A stretch of DNA of 64,000 nt, from NCBI GenBank assembly GCA_036429605.1, contig JAVFKD010000004.1, positions 1,798,001 to 1,862,000 on the forward strand, in the 5' to 3' direction. Positions 43,179-54,983 of the stretch are shown here, one piece after another. The notes under the pieces are model-generated. The model was not told where the DNA came from. It saw only the letters and a list, made by a program, of their open reading frames with translations, and searched no databases. The stretch is from Cladobotryum mycophilum. Its lineage: Eukaryota; Ascomycota; Sordariomycetes; Hypocreales; Hypocreaceae. The stretch's first letter is position 1; each line of letters begins with the position of its first letter. Made by a program: the position numbers and the translations under genes.

Positions 43179-44886
43179 GATTCCTTACAGCACACTTCTT
43201 TGTATTTTGCGAAATCTCACAAGAGTCCAGAACTGGGAGCAGAGAGGGTTCCAGGGATAGACTCAGCGCCCTCTCCCAGGAGCTTGCAGAGCGAGTCAAA
43301 GCCTGTATTATCCTAAGACGACACTCATGACCAGTTTATTACCACCCTGTGGGAGGAAGGGATGGACCAGCACAGCCCGATTGATGCTGTGACGACCCAA
43401 ACATTCCCATAGTCTTATGCAGCTCCACCCTGGCCAGTATCTGCATTTTCTGGGCCGCAAGGCATGAAGGCAGGCTCCATACCCGGCGCCTGATGGCAAG
43501 GATTCCACGGATCACTGATGAATGAGAAGCACGTTTCGGTGTGTGGTGGACTACCTATTGTGCACACAAGTCTCGTGTGCAACATGAACTGATAATAGTG
43601 CATCAAGGTATATGCCAGTAACTCCGCTCAGCTGCATGGCGAGCAAGCTTGGCGTTGGGCTCTTTCGGAACCCATGATACGCTAGAATGCTATTTTGCAT
43701 GCTATTAATATATGAGATGGAGTAATTTAAAGCATTTTCTTTATGGTGATTGGCCTATCGTATTAATAAATGGACATACATGCCTTTTCATTATATTACA
43801 CGATATTACTTGCACTTGCTAACGGTATGACGATTCGTCACACTCATCCAAACTGTATAGTGGCTCGTAAATCCAGCACATCCAGACTACAAAGTACCTT
43901 AGTATATATTGATTGATGATCAAGGGCTTAGCCGTAACTGGTACTAAACATGCATCTGTAGTAGTAATCAGGACACTATTTGTTCTGTTAAACTGGATCC
44001 AAAAATCGGGCTGAGCCGTTCAGCAGCCTGCCTGGGCAAAGCGCCTATCCACCAGAAGCAAGGGTGGTAATTATACATCACTTCAATCCCTCCCACAGGA
44101 CCTTATCCAGGACCTTCTCAAACATCATATCTGATAATAATACTGTTTAATCATAGCGCTCTTAGAAAGTAAGGCTCTCATTACTGTTACAAAACAGAAC
44201 CTATAAAAGCAATATGTTTTGCTATAAAAATCCTTACCATATTGGCCCTCGCTTACCGTTTACCCTACATAAAGGATTTAACCCCATTGCGCCTACAGCA
44301 AAGCATCTATACTATATATCAGAAACAGAGTGATATAAAAGATTAATATATTAAATGAAGATAAATTGAAGATAAAAACACTCTTGTTAAACTACTTTTA
44401 TTAATTCGGCATTAATCTGAAATATTATTATTCTAATTAACAAAAGTTTTGAATACATGTTAAGAACTCGCACATGTGTTGCTACTGAACTATTTTATAA
44501 TGCAATAACGATTTTGTTTCAGGTGTCATATAAATGGTCTATAATAGTAGAAATAAAAACAAAGATATTTCCTTTAGAAAGAAACTGCAGAAAGGAAGAA
44601 TATATAGGGTTTTGCCGGAAGCAATGGTGACATCACCGTCAACACAGCTTGTGGTATCAAAGCTTCAGACGAATGAAGAACTTTTCTTGACAGCAACAGA
44701 ACTAGGGTAAGATTTCCATTGCTACAAATGCAAGCCAATTTTCACAGTACCGTTGATCTCTGAGGAGTGTGGAATTAAGGCTGCGATACATCGTAGCCAG
44801 CCAAGGAACACCCCCAAGGAGCATGGCTAGTACCAGGCAAAGGCGATATTGTGGTTTTGCCCTAGGGATATGGAACCCTGATAATC
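43179..44886. other. Gene-free stretch with an AT-rich island
   Basis: About 44140-44610 is markedly AT-rich (long runs of TTAAT/ATATT type) with no ORF, compatible with an old RIP-mutated repeat. No recognisable transposon protein remains. The first part is the promoter of the gasdermin-like gene. Confidence 0.5.
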
Positions 44887-46234
44887 CTACTCGGTGGACG
44901 GAGGGGCTGGTGCAGCAAGTGATATACCGACGGCGAAATTCTGTTGTTCGAGAACGAGCCCAAACATATTTGTCCCTTCGTGGGCATAGCGCTTGAAAGC
45001 TTCGGGTAGCCACAAACGAAATGCGAGTTGATACATTTCTTCTGAGCTTGGAAACACGGTCCTTGATTCAACAGGAATCTTTTCATATATAGGCCCCAGT
45101 GTCTGACGACCCCGGTCATCCAGGAATTGCAAGAAGAAGCCCATGCTCTTCACCCAATCAATTTCATGGTACGGGCTCGGGATAGGGGCACCTCCGCCGG
45201 GCATGTTTTTGTATATGTGCGACCACTGGGCCTCGATAGTTCCTTGCGGTTGCTGCAGAATAATCTCCGCCTTTTGCTTCTCACTCAAGACCGAAACCTG
45301 TGAGGCCGTTTGAGCTAGGTTGTGTATGGAACCATTCAGAATCTGGTGCGCCCGAGAGTTTCTGAAGTCCAGGGTCGGATAAGATTTGGCACATGGAGCA
45401 AAGTGGCGTTCCTGGATGTGTCGTTCAAGCTCTGAATTTGCACGGAAAACGTCGCAGCAAAATGGATCCAGCGAATAAATCGGCCCTTTGGCTGAGGGAC
45501 AGACCAAGACTTTGAGACGAATGTCGAGTTTGGGGGTTCCAACATTAGCTTCTTGAAACAGCCATCGAGAGCAGACACCATCACTCTCAGCCAATTCTGG
45601 GAAATAAACTGCAAATCGCCGACGACAAAGATCCGGCCATCAATCCTTACAATCGGTTTTCTTGTACCTGATGTTGTAGATAACAGTCGCTGGGTTGCCA
45701 CCTGCTGCTGCTGCTGCTCTACGACAGTGCTTCTGTAACTTCCCTTGGATTGAACCCCCCATTGGGACTCGGAAGTAGCGGCTATTTGGTAGTCTGGGCC
45801 AGATCCATGTAGATTGATGCCGGTATGGTTAAACAGTCGTACTGGAGCACGTATGTCACTGTAACTAGACTGAAGACTAGGGTTGAAGTAGCCAGTGGTA
45901 GGTGTTTGGGGAGCAACATGAGCGAGGCCCACGTTAGGGGTGATGCTTCCCAGTCCATCTCATGGGGAAATTCATCAATGGAGTGCCCAGTCGGCCATTG
46001 GCTATCAGTGATTCCAAGACCTGAAGTCATTAACATATTCTCAGGATCCGAGGCCACGTCAGATGCGAACAGTTGCTTGGGATACTAAAGTAAATCGACG
46101 TAAATGTCAGTCTCCAGTCAAAACTGTATAAATATGGAGTAGCCTAAAGAGCTTGTAGCACTCACGGATAGGGAACTTTGAGGTTCTTGGTTCGCGGCGA
46201 AAGAGGACTGAGAATGGCGGGGTTCCCGGGACAT
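44887..46234 (-). CDS. Zinc-finger protein, family copy B, with two apparent missing bases
   Basis: Exon 1 (46234-46166, MSREPRHSQSSFAANQEPQS) is followed by an 81-nt phase-0 intron (46165-46085, GTGAGT...CTTTAG) and exon 2 (46084-44887). The exon 2 frame breaks twice, each time by one missing base: G4 at 45937-45940 and G5 at 45532-45536 (plus strand). With those, the protein is 422 aa. The helix motif before the finger is NWLRVMVSALDGCFKKL, aligning with copy E (KYVRRLVHSLDIYFAGL). The finger VCPSAKGPIYSLDPFCCDVF... RHIQERH has C219, C233, H246 and H251, the same C-x13-C-x12-H-x4-H spacing as the other copies. The C-terminal domain has QWSHIYKNMPGGGAPIPSPY and LAFRLWLPEAFKRYAHEG. A poly-Gln run lies near residue 130. 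Closest to copy E. Confidence 0.75.
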
Positions 46235-47845
46235 GTTGTTGTAGCACATGTCATAATACAGGTGACCCATGAGTTCTTGACAATATAAATAAAGATTGGG
46301 GGAAATAAAAGTTGATCCAATAGAGGACTTGGATACACTGATACTTTATCGAAATAGAGTCAGGCAATTGTATCTAGTCACAAAGAGAAAATATCTGTAT
46401 TGCGAGACCTACGAGATATTATATATTGCGTCTGTCAACTGGTGTTCGCCTTTTCATCGTTCTTGTACAGCAGATCTGACCATTCTATGAACCCCCTAAT
46501 GCAACGTGAAACTAATATTATTGCATCCACCAGCCTGTAAGCATAACACAACAGAGTAGCCTGCGTACTCTAAACAGGAATAGCTGAGAACTCGAGCCAT
46601 GTCTCTCAACAGTCAACAGGGGAGCCTGCGTACTCTAAAATGGAAATAGCCGAGGACACGAGTCATGCCTCGACAGGGGTAGCCCGCGTACTATAAATGG
46701 GAATAGCTTCATGAAAGACTTGATCTGCATATTTTAGGCCTTTCTTTTGCAGAGATGGTGTTGCGCACGCAAAAGAGAAGTATAGTGCTGCAGGAGAAAA
46801 ACAAATTATTACACGTAAAGGTATTCGGGTCTCAATGGCCGGTGTGAAGAAAGGCGTGCGCAGACTGTTGGTAAAATAACTGCACATACGTAGCATATCC
46901 TCAAGAGACCTCCGATGGAAAATACATGAGAAAAATATACTGGCTCGTCACATTGATAGCTTAAATGAAAATCTACAAAAGAGTGAGGTTGGTGCGATTA
47001 GGAGAACCTCGCGCAATGATCAGACTTAACGGAGCAGTTCATCATTGCAGCCACCTTGACATTCAAACGAGGGGGCTGTCACTCATAATATTTAATTATT
47101 AATCTACTTCATGGAGCACCATGTATTTTACAAGGCAATAAAATACAATGGAGAAAGACATTTAACGTCGCCAGTTCCATCCCAGAGCTCCGCATCCCGT
47201 TGTTTGGTTAAGTGATGCGCGAAAGTTGGCCTCTCTCTCACCAGACACCAATATTACGAGTCAAGCATCGGCACGGTTCTGCACAGAATTTTTCTTCTTC
47301 TTCATCGGCAAAGCCAATGTGCCCAAATGCGAGAGAAAGAATTATTTGTGTATAGAAATATAATTTCTGCCTTATGTTTATTTGTATCTGCTAACCCACC
47401 TTCATCACATCTCCAACGTAAAATAGATAAAGAAAGAAGGAATAACAAACAGTACTCCTGTTACCCATAACCCAATACAAAAATAACGTTAAATGAATAG
47501 CAACAATCTGTTGTGGTACAAGTTCTGCATGTCGTAGCCAGTCTACGCCCAACCAAACCACCTTTATAAACCTCCTTCAGGTTTCCCGCGGAAAAGATCT
47601 AACTTTGGATCTCATTCAGTTGCGCATTCTATGTCGTCAAGATAAGTAGGTGTCAATTTGGCATCCTTTTGGTATTCCGTTATCCATTTCGCCGCCGCCG
47701 GCTTCCTATTGTCACCGTGTAAAAAGCGTTATTTATCGAGCTATAATAGCCATAAGTTCCGGCATATTGAAGGTGGTGAACTCTCCCCTGTCGATCGGCC
47801 AATGCCACGACAATGGGGTGTTCATCCAGGGCACCCGCCCATCGT
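46235..47845. other. Gene-free stretch with a degenerate tandem repeat
   Basis: No supported gene. A minisatellite-like repeat at 46556-46710 is listed separately. The 3' end may include extra C-terminal codons of copy C if one more base is missing at 47858-47863. Confidence 0.45.
46556..46710. repeat. Imperfect tandem repeat, about 2.5 units of 57-65 bp
   Basis: The phrase AGCC(T/C)GCGTACT(C/A)TAAA followed by (T/C)GGAA(A)TAGC recurs three times, starting near 46557, 46623 and 46681. The first two units also share CGAGxCATG. The third unit is truncated after GAATAGCTTCATG. No coding function is apparent. Confidence 0.7.
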
Positions 47846-49434
47846 TCACCGCAGACTGGGGGGATACGGCACAAGTTGGTATCCCATATCTTGCTGATCA
47901 TGCTCAACAAAGCTATTAAATGCAGCTGCTTGGCCATTATCCCAAAGGCCCTGATGTGGCTGGAGAGTAGAGTTCGATGTCTGCTGTATTTGTTGCGGTG
48001 GAGGATTTCCATCCTGCCAAGGTTGCGAGAATGATTGAACCATTGGTGTAACCTCGATGGTATTCACAAGAGGCAAGCAGTAAAATGCCCTCATCCGATT
48101 CAGAACGATGTCGGAGCCGTTCACTTCTGGAGACGCATAGCTATTCAGAGCCTCCGGTACCCATATGCGGAATACAATTTTAAATTGTTCTGTTGGTATT
48201 TGCGGGTATTTCTGTCCCAATGCCTTGTTACCATCTCTCTCAGAAAACTCTATGAGCTCCCGCATCCATTTTTTCACGTCTGGCTTCAAATAGGGAGAAG
48301 GAAGATCCGACTCCGGGCGGAAAATGGTGCGATAAATGCGTGTCCATTGGTCTTCGTGAGAGATGGCTCGGTCCTCTCGCGCGTGCAATATCTTTTTATG
48401 CTGCTCCTCGCTTAATACCGAAGTCGAGAAGGTATTGGTTGCATTGCAGTTGTGAAATTGCAATGCATCAGACTCCAAGCATCTTTCAGCATCGGGAGTT
48501 TCGGAACAGCCGTCACATTGGAAAAGGTTATGGTTCGACCTCAGGTGTGCCTTGAGATATGTAATCGACTTTAGCTTTACCCAACATCCTCTTTCTAATG
48601 CAAGGGGATTATGGGCTGCATATGGGCAAATGAACCATGGAGCACCACCACCGTTCTGAGTTTTGGTCTTTGTGCTCCTCCTATCCCGAACAGATTCGGA
48701 GGCTTCACTAATAGGTGTGTATGGATCTAGGATGTGCGACTGAGGTGTGGCGCGGCGTCTGTCAATCCCGCCGCGTGTATTAGGCCTGCGTTGCCCGCGT
48801 TGCCTGCGTTGGCGGCTCTTTGATGTCGGCGTCGCTCCTAGTAGGCGCTTTTGGAAGCATCGATGAAGTTCCTTGACCATCTGTTTCCGTATAATAGACA
48901 TACTGTCCGAAGAGGCGCTGGAGAAATTCGCCGCTGCCCCTGCAATCTGTGACGTGGTAGCGAAACAATTGCTAGGCGAAAGTGTGAGGTTTTGCTGCCA
49001 TGACACTAGCGGTCCCTGGCCGACGGGTTCGCCTTGGATGAGTTGTATGTTATCGTTGTTCCAGTCGAAGCAGTTGTTGGAGGATAAGCCTAGCAGCTCG
49101 TGGAAATGGTCAGGCGCAGGGTTGGCTTGAAAATCGGGCCAGGTGTTGTTGGGGAACGACCCGGCAGCCATGGGATTAAGAGGTTGGGGTGAGGTATAAC
49201 CGAATTGATCGATAGCATATTGGTACGTTGTAGCGTCGAACTGCGTAACTCGATCATCGTGGAATAGCTCTACCGGCCGGAGTGGCGGAGCCGAAGAGGT
49301 CGACTGGCACCAGTCACCGACCCCGGTGAGCGACTGGTCGGGTATAAACGCATCGAGAGGGGAGGGATCCCATGGTTCGTAAAGGTTCTCGAATTATCGT
49401 TGATCATATCGAACAGTTGAGCGTTGATTGCCAT
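47846..49434 (-). CDS. Zinc-finger protein, family copy C, with one apparent missing base near the N-terminus
   Basis: The 441-residue frame from ATG 49171 is clear, but coding similarity to copy A continues upstream in the same frame to 49393 (ENLYEPWDPSPLDAFIPDQS, SAPPLRPVELFHDDRV). An ATG at 49434 (MAINAQLFDMIND) joins this frame if one T is missing at about 49394-49395, giving 529 aa. The helix motif is IRKQMVKELHRCFQKRL, followed by a basic tract (RQRRQRGQRR). The finger is FICPYAAHNPLALERGCWVK with C270, C284, H297 and H302 (C-x13-C-x12-H-x4-H). The C-terminal domain contains EDQWTRIYRTIFRPESDLPS and KWMRELIEFSERDGNKALGQ. It ends after EHDQQDMGYQLVPYPP; a G6 run (plus strand, 47858-47863) just there could hide another missing base and a tail about 35 residues longer. 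Closest to copy A, sharing the phrase PVGQGP..(W)QQN. Confidence 0.75.
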
Positions 49435-51844
49435 GTTGCACCTAATTGTAGGTCTTAGGGCCCAAGCGTGTTGGGTGAAGTTGGTGTTGGCTCGGTGTAA
49501 GCGTGGATCGTGGGGAGACGATGGAAACCCGGGATTATTGCAGAGGTCTCATCTGGACATTGATGGCTCTTGATTCAATTAAGAGCTAATTGTGCAAAGC
49601 TTCTCCCTTCAAGGAAGAGGAGCCATGGAGTTTTGGCGCAGATAGGGCTTCAATAAAGAGAAATAGTATAGGATAAGGGTATGAGAATAGTGGTATGAGG
49701 GACCCCAAGGGCATTTACTGAGAAGTCTGGGTTTGCAAAGCAACATCCATGTCCAGGACATTGCTATTGGCTCCATGACACGACATAGCGCGGTGCATTC
49801 TGGGTTTGACGGCCTCTTCGTGATGCTGTACACGTTGGATGTGATGCGATGCGATGCGATGTGTAAGAATGGGATTGTCCAAGGGCAGTGATATGGATAT
49901 CACACACCCAGGAGGTACACTTACAAGTAAACCGTGGAGGGTGGGGCAGGCATGCGGCTCTGCGCCCCGTGCTTGCTCCATGCATCCAATGCTTGACCGC
50001 CCGCGATATTCTAAGAACGAACGAAATCGTTCAGTACCTAATTGCCGTACATGATAGAGGTTTACCAGAATTTTATCCACCTATTAAGACATAAAGTATA
50101 AGGTAATATATTTAAATAACCCTATCAAAGAGAAGGACAGTAAGTAACGGGGTTATCCAGTAAGGTGCCTGCTCACAGCGAGAAGCATCCATGGGTGTCT
50201 ATCGATAAGTAAGGGAACAAGGTCATCTATACCCGATAGAGCTAATCTACTTTATTTTTCAATATTCTAGCCTGTTTCAAGGAATCACCTTCCACGCTTG
50301 TCGCTCAACTTACAACCTGCTAATACAGGAGTTGGAGGAGGACGTGAAGCAAAATACAATAAAACCGAGGGGCCATAGCGGACTTGGGATTTGAGATTTA
50401 TTCGGGATAAACTTACAGTGAAGAACACTTTGCATTCTGGCAAAAGTTGTGTGCAAGTAGATGTGAAAGAGGGGGGGGCATGCACTCTGCTAAGAATTCA
50501 GCGCTTCGCTGGTTTCGAGAAATCACAAAGTGCAATAAAGCTTCACAACATATTCCAAACACATCCTATTTGTTGCAAACTACATGTGCACGAAGGTCCG
50601 GAAACGCAATAGAGATTTTTTAAAGACAAGACCCTCCAATAATGTCAACAACAGCTCCCACCCATCGTGCAGTCTTGGGGATGCACATATTGTCGGAGGC
50701 GATGCAAAACGGCGTTTGAGCGCCAAACTCACAGGGAGGGGAGAGAGTGTGTGAAATGTTCATGTTCCCCTGGATAACGGAACATAAAATAGGTAATCTA
50801 CCAATCAAGCAAGACTTTGAGCCCCCTCCCCTGCCGTCATTTGGGCTTGTCTTATGGTGCACGTTCCTGGGGTGGTAGTTGGTGTACACCAGCCGTCAGC
50901 GACCACGACAGCCTGCGAGTAATTGGAGAATGCGTGTGTGGCTGTTCCGCCAGCCATGATCCACATCGGCACACTACGTATTCGTGAGACATGTATGCCA
51001 AATCTCGGCCCAAAGCGAGAGAGTCGTCTGCCGATTTTGAAAGGCACCTTTGTGACTGAGAACAAATCAAACGTCCTACTGAAGTAGAACTGTGGGAGCC
51101 CAAGCAAAACCCAGATTACCTGGTTGCCGGGCGCCGTGAGGTTTCGTTCGGAGCAGGGCTCATCTATTGGATTGGCAGATCACCACGTGTACTACAGACC
51201 CCACACAATTCCCAATGTCGTCTCGGGTACGTTGTACAACTCAAATGGATTGCATCGTGGCAAGAGGTGCTAGAAAAACACGAGTCTTGATCGATACCTT
51301 TTCAGTGTAAGTTCAGTGGTCAACGACCCGTGTTTTTTTCCACCGCGTGCGTGGCTATGCGAGAGAGCATCTGGAGTTGATGCGCCGGATGACTCAAAGC
51401 TCGCTCTTGTCATGTGTTCGTGGCCATGGCTAGATTGTCCAACCCTGTGACGCTAAACGATCAAGAGGCGATGCATACTTGCTATGTCATGGGCTCTCAG
51501 GGATGGAAGGGAAAAAGAAGGAAAGAAGGAAAAAGAGGAGAAGAAAGGAAGAAAAGAAGAAGCGGCCCGCGGTACTTTGTAGATGTGCCGAGTGTGTGTT
51601 CGGATTAAATGTTCCACCCTTTGGCCGACGAGGTATGGAATATATATTAATCCGAACACGCAGTAACTCTTCTTTAAACACAGAAAGCCGAGCTGTGTTA
51701 TATGAGTCCAAGTAGATTCAACGAAAGCCCTAGACATCTCAGTATATAGCCGTACACAATAACACAAAACCTGGAGTTAAGGATCATATTAGGAAAGGAC
51801 AAAACTCAAGGGTACCAAAAAGAAAAAGAAGAAAAAAGGTTTGG
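49435..51844. other. Gene-free stretch
   Basis: Holds a short GATGC tandem repeat (about 49840-49862) and a purine-rich tract (51505-51563, AAGG/GAAG). No supported ORF. Confidence 0.5.
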
Positions 51845-51937
51845 TGCCCCCGGCCAGGATCGAACTGGCGACCCTAGCATATCTCACAATCGCTTGGGAG
51901 TATAAGAGCTATGTGGTAACCACTCCACCACGGGGGC
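51845..51937 (-). tRNA. tRNA-Ile (TAT), intron-containing
   Basis: Read on the minus strand from 51937: acceptor arm GCCCCCG pairs perfectly with CGGGGGC, D arm GTGG/CCAC, anticodon stem TAGCT/TGCTA (one U-U mismatch at the loop end), loop CTTATA with anticodon TAT, T arm GCCAG TTCGATC CTGGC, discriminator A at 51845. An intron of about 20 nt follows position 37. The TAT isoleucine tRNA carries an intron in yeast as well. It lies between zinc-finger copies C and D. Confidence 0.85.
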
Positions 51938-53187
51938 CTTTAGTATTAGTCGCAAATTCTAGTTTTTCCACCTATAAAGTACGAACAGAAGCTTTACAGC
52001 GATCGGCCAACTCACCCCTTTACGGCGGTCAACCTTTGTTACAGTGTACACACTTGGTGTAATGTAGTCAGTATCAGAGGGTTGAACTGACCGTGCTAAC
52101 AGAATGAGATGGCTAACTTAGAAACGCGTGTGGGGGTTAGGCATAGTACAGGTTAGGCACAATAAGGGCTTGCCGAAGGCTTACCGAGAGATGGTGTGCA
52201 ATAAATACGACGGCATCCGGGAGACCTCCCCCTACAGAGTCGAAACTCTTGTTGCCACAGATGAGAAGCCTAATTAGATAGAGCTTTATTAGATCTTGTG
52301 AATCCGACACATGGAGGGGGCTCACTTAGGGGCACCAATCATGTATGTTACCCAACCTTAAAGTCCCGTCGGTGTGCTTGCTCTCGGCAAAGTATCTAGC
52401 ACTCGCGTGGATTTACCGAGTGCAGATCCCGGTGGAACGGCCCGGCCCCTGAATCGTTTGTTATACAATCGGTAGATATGCCTTGCATGACTCAGAAGCG
52501 TTCGATTCAGTGCTTGATCGCCGGCAAGGATGCAGACCTTGGGTGGAAGAAAACTCCATATAGTCCAAGTAGATGAACACGTGGGACTCGTGCATATCCA
52601 AGCTAGTAGCTTGTGCGTATGTCCGCTGGTTCTCAATGGCCATAGGTAAAGAGGGATATAGAAGGACCCCACCGTGTTAACGAATTGGAGATGTGAGCTC
52701 CATCCATTTCGTCATAGGGGGCGAGCATAACATGACATACTCCCCGTGCCATCGAGAACGGAGAAATCCCGTTCAACCTTCTTCGAATCATCGACAAGAG
52801 TCACCAAATCATCATCATGACTAGTGAATAGCCTAATAAGTCCAAGTGAGATAAATGTTTGTGCTCAATTTGGTTTAGTAAGTGGCATTGTCCAATCATA
52901 CTTCATACTTCGGCTATACTTAAGATTGCGAGTGGGAAATAATTTACATGAAACAGGACATAAGAGTATAAATATCGCATACATCAACGAGACTTAAATT
53001 GTACCAAAAGAGCAAGAAAAGCAATTAGTACCCTATTTTATCTTGATTGTAGTCAAGTTGGCTCGTTATCATCGTATGATGTACCGGCGTGTTAGCGACC
53101 ATATCACTCACTGACTACTAGTGTGAGCTCTCGCACCCAAATGCATTGCCACATGTTCTCAAAGCATTCTTATACATCATTCATAAT
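51938..53187. other. Gene-free stretch
   Basis: No supported gene. Short minus-strand ORFs at 52358-52672 overlap in two frames with no shared motif. Confidence 0.45.
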
Positions 53188-54983
53188 TCATAAATCTCCA
53201 GGAAGCCTCCAAGGCGTGCGGATCGTCTTCATTGGCAGAACCAGCGCCCATTGCCATGAATTGGGTGCCTGACACTGGAGGGTAGCTCCCCCACCTTGCT
53301 CATTAAGACCACTCATTTCTCCCGGCGCATTATTTACAACACCATGATGCGATCGAAAGTCAACATTCGATGTTTGCCGCATGTTGGATAGTAGGGCATT
53401 GTCATCCCGGAGAGACATGCTGTAAGCCGAATCCATCCAGCGCAACAGCATTTCAGATGCTCTCACTTCATCAGGTGCATACTGATTGAGCGCCTCGATT
53501 ATCCACACGCTAAAGGCGGCTTGGAACTGCTCCTCGGGTACTGATGCATATGTTGCACTCAGTCGCTTGCGACCGTGCTTCTCCAGAAAGTCTATGAGAT
53601 GTCGCATCCACAGCGTGAGTGTGGGGTCCAGGTAAGGGCTTGGGACATTTTCCTCATTTGGGAAAAGGCTGCTATAAACGCGCTCCCATTGCGTTTCATG
53701 ACTGGTATTTTTGTTTCCCCGCTGATGAATAGGGGAGTTCTTGTCCTCGTGTGGGATTGAAGTTGACGTCATCTTAATCTGCCCGCAATTAGGGCACGCG
53801 GGATCCTTGGTGGATATGTCGAGACATTCAAGACATTGCCTGGGAGATGAATGATTCCCTCTTAGATGTTGTTTGACGTAGGCAACCGATTTGAGCTTTA
53901 CCCAACAGCCTTTCTCCAGAGATGGATTATCTCTCTTCACATATGGGCAGGCAAACCATGGAGCGTTGTCCCCTTGTAGATCGGATTGAGAACCTTGCGA
54001 CTCGCAGGGGCTGCTTCTCTCTGTCTCCTTTCCGTCATTGTCATATCCAGGACTCTCGGCATGAGATTCGTCTGCACTTGGAGTGGATGGCTGAGAAAAG
54101 GCGTGGCGTGGGGCAGCTTTGCTGCGTCTTCCAGAGCCACGTCGTCTGCGAGGGCGGGGTTTTAGCAGTGGTTTTGGTAAATCTAGGTTTCGATAACAAA
54201 TGTGAAGATCATTGACCATTTTTCTCCGTACACTTGGCATATGACCAGATGGGGTAGTCGTGAGATTTACTGAAGTGCTCGTAACCCTATTCATGGAAGA
54301 CGAATGACTTTTCTCCAAGGGCGCAGCGACTTCATCCCATGCCTGAGGTTGTCGCTGTGGTGGTCGTAGGCCATGACTAAAGGCGCTTCTCTCCGTATTG
54401 GCTTCAAATGAATGTCGCGAAGAAAAGGCCGTAGCTGCTGGGGAATGTGAAGGAGAAGAATATGAGGGCGAGTTCGCCCAACTGTTGCTGGAGAACCCCT
54501 GCGTAGCAGCTCGGTGATCATAAGGATAACCTAGATTCAAGTCTAGCGCAGAAATAGTTGATTGTAGTGGTTCCAAGGCATCATTGCCAAATGGAAGGAA
54601 TTGGTTTTCGTTGAACAGGTCTGGTTGTACCAGCGACTGAGCAAAAGTACCCGAAGAGGAGGCATTGAAGGCAATGGGTGGTGGACGGGAAGGAAATGAA
54701 TGAGGGGTATGAGAAACCCTAAACTGAGGGTTTTCTGTCGGACCACTGTTGAAGTCATTAATAGGTTGCTCATACACCGAATCATGATCGGATTGGATGT
54801 TGCGTCCTGCAGATTCGGAGGACGGGAAAGCATCAGGATGAGAGGCAGCAGAACGACCGCGAGGGCGCTAGAATAAAGATTGAAGTGTCAGTGGCTGCCA
54901 GAGAATCAAGACTCGTGTGCACGACTCACGCTAAAGGAAGTCCGGGAGCCGCTGTCGGATGGTTCAAAGAAGTTGAAATCCAT
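53188..54983 (-). CDS. Zinc-finger protein, family copy D
   Basis: Exon 1 (54983-54930, MDFNFFEPSDSGSRTSFS) and exon 2 (54867-53188) are joined by a 62-nt phase-0 intron (GTGAGT...TTCTAG), giving 577 aa; all intact. The N-terminal 220 residues are Ser/Pro-rich and disordered. The helix motif VRRKMVNDLHICYRNLDL is followed by RPRRRRGSGRRSK, a likely nuclear localisation signal. The finger WFACPYVKRDNPSLEKGCWV has C325, C339, H352 and H357 (C-x13-C-x12-H-x4-H), and CLEC plus CPNC pairs follow, which could bind a second zinc. The C-terminal domain has TQWERVYSSLFPNEENVPSP and WMRHLIDFLEKHGRKRLSAT. The N-terminal phase-0 intron is in the same place as in copy B, supporting common descent. Function unknown; DNA or protein binding is inference. 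Confidence 0.85.

Noticed and set aside
47680..48012. 110-aa minus-strand ORF at the 3' end of zinc-finger copy C
   Set aside because: It is in a different frame from the one that would extend copy C after a missing base and has no family similarity.
49848..49862. GATGC tandem repeat considered as a CRISPR or regulatory array
   Set aside because: Only a few perfect 5-nt units without spacers; simple slippage repeat. No CRISPR array or prokaryotic feature occurs in the window.
52358..52672. Possible gene fragment with EN-QRTYAQATSLDMHESH-type sequence
   Set aside because: Vague resemblance to fungal uncharacterised domains only; frames disagree and no anchor motif is present.
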